Source: Congeria kusceri (Eukaryota > Mollusca > Bivalvia > Myida > Dreissenidae). Taken from it: a stretch of DNA of 64,000 nucleotides. Location of the stretch: NCBI GenBank assembly GCA_027627225.1, contig CM051036.1, forward strand, positions 36,726,426 to 36,790,425, read 5' to 3'. Shown here piece by piece: positions 47,323 to 59,300 of the stretch. How positions within the stretch are numbered: position 1 is the first letter of the stretch; each line of letters begins with the position of its first letter. Made by a program: the position numbers and the translations under genes. The notes beneath the pieces were generated by a model. It saw only the letters and a program-made list of their open reading frames with translations. It did not search any database and had not been told where the DNA came from.

Positions 47323-50300
47323 GTAAGTATACTAGTGAAGTTAATTTCTTGCTGTAGCTTATAAAGTATATTTTTTCTTTATTTAATGGCATGCTTTCAT
47401 TGGAATTTATAACAATGTATCGTAAACGTGACTTGTTTAGTGCAGGCAACGCCACCCCTCGTCAGAAAGGCATGTCCGACAATATAGCGCTTTTTCTTTA
47501 AAAATGTCACAAAAGCATTTATTGTTTTTGTGAAGATGTTCAATGTTGACTGGTAACAACCAGACGTTCCAAAAAGTGTCTGACCAAAGAACCCGACTGG
47601 TTATTTTTTCAGCCGGTCCTATGAAAGATCTAAGGTAACAGGAACGAATATCCTGTAAAATTTGCATTAATGCCAGTAAATTAATAGCATTTGATGTATT
47701 GTATGTTAAATTTCCGAACCCTTGTAGTTGTACCCAGTACAAATTTCATTAAAACAACACTGGGCCCGACCTATTAACCGCTTGACAAAATAGTACATGA
47801 AAGCTGTTTTATAATTAACAAATTTCCAAAAAATCAGGTCCATGATATTTGCCCTGTTAATGTGAGCTCGGTCCTGTTATTCTGACACATTCACAGGACC
47901 GGATGTCCAGTGATCCCCAAACACTTCTCGGAATGTCTGCCCCACTTTTGTTTAGAGTTTGTTTTGTTCTCCAAATAGCATTTAAAATAGTATTTACATA
48001 AATACTCTTCTTATCTGGTCCCAAAACACGGTTTAAATTTAAAACACTTCTTGTATGTAAATAATGCCATCAAATACTCCATTTCAGAGTCTATCACGGC
48101 AATCCTAAAGCACTACAAGTGGAATCATACCACCATCTTGTACGATCATCCGCAGACGATCTTCAATCTCGCTGGCGACAGTCTCGTGAACGACTTGCGA
48201 GAAACCCGTGACTTTGTGAACCCTTTCAGCATCGAGTTTGACGGCAACATAGCCACGGAGAAGGACTACGCGTCATATCTCCAGGAGGCGTCAACCAGAT
48301 CACGTGGTACGGTGTATCATTTACGGCCTTCAGTGCTTCGATTCAACTTACAATAATGTTCAAACTTAGCTCCAAATTCTTCAAGAGAATCGGTGGACTG
48401 TCACTTGATTGGAGTTTATAAAGATGCAGAAAATCATGTACAATACTGTTAATAAATAAATATCAAGCTGTTATGCACATTCAATGGATTGCAAAAATGC
48501 TCACCCGTGAAAAGCTTAAGTTTTATTTGTCTTAGAATTCCCTTTAATTGCCTCCCGATCTTAATAAAAAATACAATGTACCATCATTTAAGTTAGAAAA
48601 TTACACATGAACAAGTGCACATGTGCCATAATCACCGCTGTGCTGTAACGCTAGTTTGTCCCTTTTACTTCAATTTCGTGCGTGCGTACGAGAGACTCGG
48701 CAAATATTTTAAACATCAAAAATGTAAACTGCTTCAATAATTATTGCATTTAGTTATTAATGAAAAAGCTAACCGGAAATCCCATTTTATATGGCTGCTC
48801 CATGCTCATTAAATCTATTTCAATGGCTTCCTTTATCTGAGCGTGGTTCTATTTACAGTTATGATCATCTTCAGCAGCGCGGAAATTTTCCGGAAGTTCA
48901 TGTATGAGGCATACAAACTGGGATACACCAATGGGGAATATGTCTTCATCACCCTGGAGCTCTTCCCAGATGCTTGGCTGGGATTTTATCAGCGGTTTCT
49001 GCGAGGTGATTTAGCCTTTTCATCTTATCCCTTTTTATCCCGTCTGTGCATTGACAAAATGTACACCGTTGAAAAAAATTATCCTCATTCTTGTAATCCT
49101 GAATAATTAATTACTTATACGGCATTCGTATACTACATTTATCATTGATGAATTATATGTAGTTATACCGGTTTATCACACGTGGGCATTTAACGATAAT
49201 TAACCATTGGATAAAGCTAATTACATTTCAAACTTCGACTATGAAACTAGCACGTGATAAAGCTAGCATTATGGTGTCATTGGGTAATGTTCATGTTCAT
49301 GTTGTTGTTGTTTTTTCCAAGTAATTTTGGTGTTTTTATCATCATTATCATCATCATCGTCATCATCACCACCACCACCACTACCATCATCATCATCATC
49401 ATATTTGTTTTCATCATCACGTTTTTTGTCACAGTTTTGTGACAGGGTCAGGGCCTTGCTGATTTGGAAAAAATGCGACGTAGTGACATAAATTGGGAAT
49501 GAAAAAATAACATTAATAATGGTAAGAAGACAAATAATTCACATTTAATACAGGAATGGCCAAGTAGCGGCTTTTAGCATAATGATTTAGAAAAAGCAAC
49601 AACTCAACTTCAAATTTGGGAAATTGTGCCCTCCAATTTTAGGAAAAATATAATACATTTTGATTTTGGGAATGGGGCCCCAAAATCGGCCGAAAAAACA
49701 AACACTGCATCATCACTGCAGGTGTCGATGATGAGGTGGATGCTGGCGTCACCAAGGCATACGAGTCCGTTCTTATCCTGACCTTGAAGCAGTTGGTAGG
49801 AGACGTCTTTAAGGAGTTTGCGGATGAAGTGAAAAGCAGGGCGCAGGCAAAGTTTAACTTCGCATTCAATGAAGATGTGAGTAGAATTAAAAACAACAAT
49901 GACTGATGTTGTCATTGCGTTTGACTGTTTTAAAGGGACTTGTTCACATATGTTTTGCATTATTTTAAGGTTGCCGTTAAATGTCTTAACTAGACAGATT
50001 TAAGCATGGGAACTAAAAAGCTGAGGTATAATAACATGAAAAGGATTGAAAAAAAAATGTGGGACCTCCGGATTAAACGGCTATAGCTTTAACCACTCGG
50101 CCATCTCGATTTCTATATTTATTCCGGCATTATTTACTTTATAAAAGTGATCCACGTGTTCTCAACAATTATAACGAAAACAACAGAAACAATCCAAATT
50201 GTTCCATCGTTTAGCGTTACAAACGCTTTATAATTTTATGAATTTCAACTAATCATTACTCATAAACGAAACGGTATTTACAGTATATTTTTATGTCCGT

Positions 50301-53300
50301 AGTATTATTTCGCTCCCATGTATACACTGTTCTTTTATTTTTGGTATTTGTGACAAAAAGTTGAAAAATGGTAAATTCGTCAATATGTGAACAGGTTCCT
50401 TTCAGTGTGAATACACTATTGCTTGATGTCTTCACCACATTTGGTTATTTTTGTGTGGATTTGTTACCATATCTTATTAATGACACCTTTATTTATTTTG
50501 ATGAATTTGTGGTTCTTATGAAAATGTATCTGCTTACTGACATTTTCCTGCAAATCAGTGTACAAAATCGAATGATATGTATTTCTTTTTGAAATCCAAT
50601 GTGTTTGTTGACGCTATCTTCGTTGCATTTTATTTCGTCAAAATGATGCAGGGCGCATCATTTGCTAGAGTCAACAACGTATAAATTGCATTTTTCTTGC
50701 GTCCAAAACGCAGAATTCTGCATCTATTGAAATCCATGTATAATAGTCTGCGGTTACGAGCCCAGTTCTTGAAATCATGTGCCTTCTTGCCATGCATACA
50801 TTTTGGCTTCCTATGAAGATGACGCATTGTGTATTTTTAGTTCACCTGAATGAATGCTGGAGTGAGCTATTATGGCCGTTTCATGTATAAGTTAATGTAT
50901 ATAATGTATAATTAAAATGTTTAAACTAGTCAATATAACTTAAATGTTAATATTTTTACCGTTTTGTCAACAGAACTAATTGGATATCACAAAGAAAATG
51001 TGATCTGAAATGTTCACATAAGAACAACCAGTAAATATTTCCCTTCGGAGCTTTGTAGGACCATATTTTTCACAAATCATATTTTTCACAGGTGTGAAAA
51101 ATAGGAGCTCATTTTCGCAAGTGTGAACATTAGGATCTCATTATTCACACATCGCAATCTTATTCTTCACATTTTCTGTGAAATGTGTGATCGAGTCCAG
51201 TTTTTGATATGCACTCAAATGATATTCTTCACACATGAAAAAATGTGTTGAAATTTTCCAAAAAGTGAATTTCTCACATCAAACATCATGCTTACATCAT
51301 AATCCTATTTTTCACACTGTATGTGCCCCGAAAAAACGGGGTGATTTACGGTACGGCATGGCATTGTACAGTCCGATTAGGCACGGTTCGGCACGGTACG
51401 GTACGGCACAGTACGGTACGGCACGTTATGGTACGGTACAATACGATACGGGAGGTACATGTACGGTACGCTACGCTACTGTCCAAACGTACGTACCGAC
51501 ATGTGCGGAGGTTCAAATGTATATAGTTCGGGCGGACATATGCATGCTTATGTTTTAATTTAAAAAATCAAAATAGGACGTTTGTTTGTACATACCTCCT
51601 GATGCGTGCGTTGGTTAATACCCCCATAAAAAGGCGAACGTTCTCCTAGTGATGACAATACTGACGATTACGTTAACTATAATGATAATAATGATGATGA
51701 TGACAATAATTATGATGACGATGACGACGACGACGATGGCCAATCACATTCTTCACACTTATAAATGTGACAAATGAGATCCTATTCTTCACAGGCGTGT
51801 GAAAATATGATTTGTGAAAAATATGATCATACAGAGCTTTGTATGACCATATTTTTCACAAATCACATTTTTCACATCTGTGAAAAATAGGACCTCATTC
51901 CTCACAATCGTGAAAATTGAGATCTTGTTATTTACACATCACATGTATTCTTTACATTTTCTGTGAAGTTTGTGATCGCATCCCGTTTTTGATATGCAAT
52001 GAAGTCATATTCTTCTTTGATCCTCATGCTTACCCCGTTTCTGGCCAATCACATTCTTAACACTTAAAAATGTGACAAATGAGATCCTATTCTTCACAGG
52101 CGTGTAAAAAATATGATTTGCGAAAAATATTATCCTCTAGAGCTTTGTCAATACCGGCTTCCATCCTCTTGTTTATTTCTCGCATCCACGTGGACAGGTG
52201 AGCTACTACGTGGCGGCTTTCTACGACGCCACCATGTACCTCGCCTACGCTTACAACATGACGGCGGAGGCCGACGGCAACATATCCGACGGAATGAAGA
52301 TTGCGCAATACCACTGGAACAGCTCCTATCCAGGTTTGCAACTTTACACGAACCTTGGCACTGTCTTATCAAAGATCTTACGACAAGTTTAAGTTACGAC
52401 TGAATTTTGTAGTTTAAAACAATAGACATGTATGATCAATATGTTCCTGAAATAAAGGACACGTGAAAGATATCATGGAAATAAATAGAATTACTGAAAT
52501 AAAGTAAACAAAGGTGTTGGTGCTTAGCATTTATGCTTCTTCGAAAATTGTATTGTAATGTAAATATGTCCTACAATGTTTAATAAGACGGGTCCCTTGT
52601 TTTAAAGTAAGACGTATTCACAACCTACTTAGGGAAAATTTAAGAAAATTTCTTTAATTCATAAAATTCCTTCAGTCTAGCTAGTTTATGTGTACATGTG
52701 TTTTTATATTAAAATGTTTTAAACTAGTAAATGTTGCGTAGATGATTAGTATTTTCCCCTCTTGTAAAAAAACATACTTTGAATTTCACATAGACATTTT
52801 AATATGAATTTTTCACTGAAGTGCAACTTAAGTTAAGATTTCCCTTAGGAGCTATGTGAATACCAGTCCTGGGCCCGAATTCACAAATATTCAGAGTCTA
52901 AATTGCAAACTTAGACTCAAGAAAGGAATTAAAATAGTGTATCGACCGTTATACTAATCACACAACAATCACTTTCATCTTGAAGTGTACTACACAAACA
53001 TAAAGTTATATAAAATAAAAATAATGTTCTACCTGGAGAATCTGACATTTTAAGCTATTGAAAATCGAGTCTGGGTCTCGGTTTAAAAAAAGTTTAAACC
53101 TATTTATTTTAGCTCGATTGCATCGAAAGCCTAAGGCTTATTGAGACACTCTGAAGTCAGTTTCCTGGGTAGAACCAGTACTTGGTGTATTTGGGGGAGA
53201 TCTTGAATACGCTCCCAGAGTGGGGATCGAACCTCCTGATCGCTAGACGGACACCATATCCACTACGCAACCGCGATCTCCGTCTCGGTGCGGACTCTAA

Positions 53301-56300
53301 ACATTTGTGAATAAAAGGATCCAGGACCCAGATTCACTAACCCATTTTTAGACCTAAGAATTAAGAACAGACTTAGACTCAAGAAAAAATACTTGTGCGT
53401 TCGCACATATGCCAGGTATCGGTGTCTCGTAGACAATTAATATTTTCACGAGCGCTTACGCGAGTGAAAATATATAAATTGTCTCCCTTTCCAGTGATTA
53501 TATAACGCGTTAGCATAATGATATCAAACAAATTTTCTTTTTCTTTTATTCTTTATTATGCCCCCCCCCCCCCCCCCCTTCGAAGAAGCGGGAGTATCTT
53601 ACTTTGCACCTGTCCGGTCGGTCGGTCGGACGGTCGGTCTGTCCGTAGACCATTTCGTTTCAGCACGATATCTTGAGAACGCTTTGATCTACGATCATGA
53701 AAGTTGGTATGCTGGTTACTTGGGAGGAAAGGCAGACGCTTATACATTTTGATGTCAAAGGTCAAGGTCACCGTTGCTAAAATATAAAACTGGTTTCCGC
53801 TCAATAGCTTGAGAACGCATCGAGATATTTTAATGAAACTTCATACATAGATACCTTATATCGAGAATTCGCTTGGAATTGCACATGGGGTGAGTGGGGT
53901 TACGGTCAAGGTCACCATAACTAAAAATAACAAACGGTTTCCGCTCAATAACTTGAACGCATCGAGATATTTTAACGAAACGTTATACATAGATACCATA
54001 TATCGAGACTTCGCTTGGGATTGCATATTGAAAAAATTTCTTAACAATTGCACATATTCAAAACTTGGCTGCAAGTGGGGGGAATACATGTTTTACAAAC
54101 ATCTCTTGTTAACCTTTGATTTACATTTTATTGGAAAATATCGCGGAAATCATAACGTCATGACGTCACAATAATGACGTCATTCACATTTTTGAGCCCG
54201 GCATCGATGACGGTCTGTTTCATTTACTGTATTAAATCGGGACCCAAAAAAGTAGTTCCTTACTGTGAGTGATATTATATAAATATTGACAATCTTGAGG
54301 GTGACAGTGCTTATTGTCAACTCGAGGCAACACTGTCGACCGAGGCTTTAGCCGAGGTCGACAGTGTTTGTCGAGGGTTGACGAGACGCACTGTCATCCT
54401 CAAGGAAGTCAATATTTATTTTATTATACCGAACAATCCCGTATCATTTGCGTACCCGGTGACATAGCGGTAGCGGGCGTCATTGCCGAGCGACATATCA
54501 AATGCCCGCTGTCAAATATATTGCCCGCTGCAGTTTATATGCATTATAAAGAGAAATAATCAAGTGAGGTATAATAAAGGGATATATCACACTGATATTT
54601 TTATATATTTCACTACTTAGCATTAAATGAATCATTATGATCGTAAATAAAGAATGGCGTTTGTAAATATCAAGTAGGATTCAAATCAGCAGCATTCTTA
54701 GTATCAAACAGTTTCACGAATACTCTTTATTTTAATGTCTTAAGACTTAGAGTGGGTTAGTGAATATGGGCCCCTGTTTGTAGATGGGCACACGTTTTAT
54801 ACAACATGTAACTATCGGACTATAGATGTGCATAAGTTTTAGATATGGGACCAAGGGCACGCGTTTCTACATGTAGATCATTAAATTAGAACGCTTTAGA
54901 ACGAACGTAAGGATGTGATTTTAATGAGATTGTAGTTGTAGTTCAAAAGGCAAGAGCTAATCCTACTATTTAAGGCATGTGTGATGTATAGAATGTATTG
55001 TGAAAGCTTGTATCCGCGTGGGAAGCCACTTTCAATTTATTCACCGTAGCCGTTTCAACAACAGTCAAGCATGTTCCAAACAATTACAAGTTTTATCCAA
55101 ATGTGCTGTCTGGTTAATTTCCCGTATCGGTACATTTTATGACCGATGTACTTTCTTAAAACAACTATTTAAGATACATATAGCATGAAATTGAGTGTAC
55201 TTTATGTTATTTAAATGGTTGAAATGTCTATATTGTGTCTGAAAATTATATTAATTTATGGGCTACAATTTGTATCGTCCAAACTTAGCACATTGACTTT
55301 TCCTTAATCTGCGAAGAAAAGCCGTCAAAATTGTTTACAAGACATACTGTAGAGGATATTTGTTGCTTTAGGTGTAATATCGTATTGTATTTCATGCGCT
55401 GTCTTATACTCATATAACATATTTTCACGAGTGGCGTTGCCACGAATGACATACATTACGATCTTACACTGAAATCAACTAATTGCGGCGGATTCGTGGT
55501 CTAGTGGTAACGCACTGGTTTCACAACTCAGGGGTCGCAGGTTCGAGCCCCCGCTACACCCTAACCTACTAACTCGTCTTTCGCATGAGACGTTAAACCG
55601 AGGTGCAGTGTACTAGGTGCTTCACACCGGGCACTAAAAGACCCAGGGTCGTCTCTGGAACGGGGCGTCTCCTGTATCTTGCACTATCCCTACTAACCCA
55701 ACTAACAAGTCTTCTGGGGGCGATGGCCATATGGGAGAGCATCCCGGTGCACTCGATAAAAATGTACCACACACACTAATTATCGCTTTATTTCAGGCTT
55801 TTTGACAAAAATATATTGCACGAGCTACGCTGAAACATCACATGTGTGTGTAACCTGTCGTCCAACGTGACGTCATATATGATTCAACATCGGTACTCAT
55901 TTTATGGTTGGAAAAAAAGTGCTTTACTTTCTGCGTCGTCGACTCTCAATGATTTTTTGTTTAAGTTTATACTAGTAGTTTGTTTATTGTTGTTTACGTA
56001 AGCCGACGTAGTTCCATCAAATAATATCATTTCACTCAGAGTGAATCGATCGGGATATCTTTATATCTCATGATTCTCCACTATTTCACCACGTAGCTCG
56101 AAATAAATGCTATCAAACGATATCACTCGGCCCAGAGTGAAATAATCGGGATACCATTAACTCGTATTCCGTGCTCTTTCACCTCGTAGCTCGAAATAAA
56201 TGCTATCAAAGGATATCATTTCACTCGGCCCAGAGTGAAATAATCGGGATACCATTAACTCGTATTCCCCGCTCTTTCACCACGCGGCTGGAAATAAAAG

Positions 56301-59300
56301 TAATTCTACTATTTCTTCCCCACAGGCCTGATGGGAAATGTTGGAGTGAGCGCGATTGGCGACCGAGACGCCGACTTTGATCTGCTCGACATGAAATCTC
56401 CAGTGAACAGTACCTTCCAGGTAACGTTGAGGTTAGGTAAAAAAAAAACTACGCGAAACCTATAAAGGAACTTATTCACGGATTTTCATTTTCTGTTGTT
56501 GTTGTTTTGTTTTTTAATTATAGAACCATTTTGCCATTTCAATTTGTGTTTATTTCGAATACATTTATGTGTCAGGAGTATCATTTACCTCCTATATAAT
56601 GTACTTTTGTTTGAATCGGTGAAAAGAATTTTAGAAATGGTCAATTTGCCAGTTTGTTTTTTAATAGCTACACATTTGTTTAACTATAACAGATTTTCAA
56701 GCGTTTAAGCCCCGGTCACACTGTCACGATTTTTGCTACGATTGCTCACGATTTACAAAATCGTGGTGAAGCGTGGTAAAGCGTGAACACATACGTACTG
56801 GCATCTGTGTGAATCTTAAAGAATCTTTGGAAATCCTTATCGATCGGGAAGCGTAACGACAGCTTGGAACATGTTCAAAACATTCGTGGCTTATCGTAGC
56901 GCCGCCACGATTTTTCCAAAACGTATATAGGGCAATCAGTGCATCGTATCTCAATCTGGCTTATTCTCACAGCCATCGTAGAGGCATTCGTGGACTTTGT
57001 GTTTAATTGTGACCGATTTTATGACATATACATTTATGACAAGACTGTAGTACGGATTTCTACGCTTGCCCTACGGTTCAATTACGATTCCAGAAGGATT
57101 GTTAGCGACAACTATCATGACTACTCACGAATATACAGATGGACCACGACCACGCGACGATTGGGTAACGTTGCCTGTACGGTTTATCGCGATATTACTA
57201 CGCACTCAACTTTACGTTTGCCTACGTTGGTGCCACGATTATGAATGATTTTGATGTCCAAATCGACTTGAAGTACAGTGAAGCTTGAAATTTATTGGCT
57301 ACTTGTAGGTTCATCGTGATGAATTTTAGTTAATCTTACGACAAACTTAGGAGAAACGTTAACAACCGCCTGTAATTGTCTGTTACCGTAGCAAATACCT
57401 GACGCTAGCGTATAACAATCGTAATAGATCGCATATATATTGGTAAAACCGTGGTGAATCGGCTGCGGAAACCTACAAGTGTCGTTGATATTCGTAATCT
57501 CGTCCTAAAAAACAACCGTAGGTATACGTACGAAGACACAATCGGGACAATGTGCATCCCGACTCATCACGATTAACACGTCCACGATCAATAGTGAATA
57601 TAATTTCACATTCATAATTGAAATGAATCGCATATTTTCAATGAATGCTTGGTTATTCATATTCTCCCGCAATGTTTTCATTACCATTAACTGAATAACT
57701 CAATGTCAAGTTCTCGCTTAATGCTGGCAAACATTTCACAGCGTACCTTGGGCCGAATCGTGCACGATGACACGTGCATTGTTCAAAGGCAACGTCTGTG
57801 TGATCGTTCCCCGGTGAGTGCTGCTTTGGCCCAGCTTACAGAATTGTCATTCTAATCTTTAGCTCTGGAAAATCGGGTTTAATCTAATTTTACTTCAGGG
57901 ATTATCTTGTTTTTAATATCTCCCGGAAATGAGATGTGTTGCTAATTGATATGCTGAAAGGCGAGTATAATTTGATTCGCGTCCCTGGCGATTTTACGGT
58001 TCGTTGTAATTATTGTAGTGCTTCAAACACCATTAAGAAACTCCGAGGCATTCCTTTGTATCATAGTCGCATGTTGTTCAAATTTTTGTCAGACGGATTT
58101 TTTTTTTTTTCGTGTATTGTATATGCGATCACACGTTGATGTTCAGAAGTATAATTAATCAAAAGCATTTTCCTATGTTTATGCCCCCACAAAGTGGGGG
58201 GCTTTAAGCATTACACTTGTCCGTCCGTCCGTACGTACGTACGTCCCGAAATTGTGTGGACTCAGCTCCTTTTTAATTGCATGTCGGATTTCGCTCAAAC
58301 TTTCACAGCCGAAGAACTTTGATGTGTAGGAAATCGCAAAGGAATGAATTTTGGCTTTCTGTGTCTCTTATGTATACTATAGAATATATACTTCCAAAAA
58401 AACATTGTGGACTCAACTCCTCTGTCTCCGCTGCTTGGCAGATTTCGCTCAAACTTTCACAGCTGAAGAACCTTAAAGTGTAGGTGATCGTAAAGGAAGG
58501 AATTTTTGGCTGCGACCAATTTTGGCAGGATCATGGCCCTTTGTCATTTTTTTTTCACTATCGAATATATATGAAAATAAATTTGTGGAGGCTAAAATTA
58601 GTATTGGCAACATGCCCTTTGTCTGTGTCCAAATAAGTGTCGTGGAAGCATCCGTGTCTGTGATACATCTAGTTGTCATTCTCATGCCTCTCCTCATCAC
58701 AGTAAATAAAATCTACGAGGGGTGTTCGGAACTTATTGAGAGTCTACTTGTATTTTGTATAATAAACAAGGTTTATACCTACAATTTGACACAGATACGT
58801 TTAACAAATTAAATTATGAAATACAACATAAGTTAGTTTATTTAATTTAAGAATAATATGCGTTGGAAATGTACAATGTTATGCCGACCAGAGCACCATG
58901 TGATACTAGTTGGTATGCTACATATACATACACAATAACATAATGGTTAGGCGTAACAAAATTATGTTTGTTTCAAGTTACCCGACCTAACCTAACAAAT
59001 TCCCGACCCTAAAACATTTTATTGAGTGGGTCAGATATTTGTGTGTGTATTTTCCTTTTTTTTCCAATAATTAAAGGTTTTTTGAATAAATACGTGTTTT
59101 GTTTTGAAGGCGTCCACTTCAAAACGATGTTATATGATATTATGATATTATAAACATGTTTTGAACATTCAGTTTTAGAATCTTCAAGTTGACCATTTAC
59201 CAAATACAAACAAGGGGCCATGATGGCCCAAAGCGCTCACATGAGAACTGGTACAGATGATGATCATACTGTAGTGACAGGTTTGAAAATTAAGGTATCT

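Noticed and set aside
48051..48356. Alternative ATG start for a separate small gene at exon 2
   Set aside because: The first codons are intron. The conserved sequence starts at the acceptor at 48088 and continues the ANF-receptor domain in phase.
55485..55560. Possible true tRNA gene
   Set aside because: A and B boxes are present but the acceptor and T stems do not pair, and a SINE body follows.
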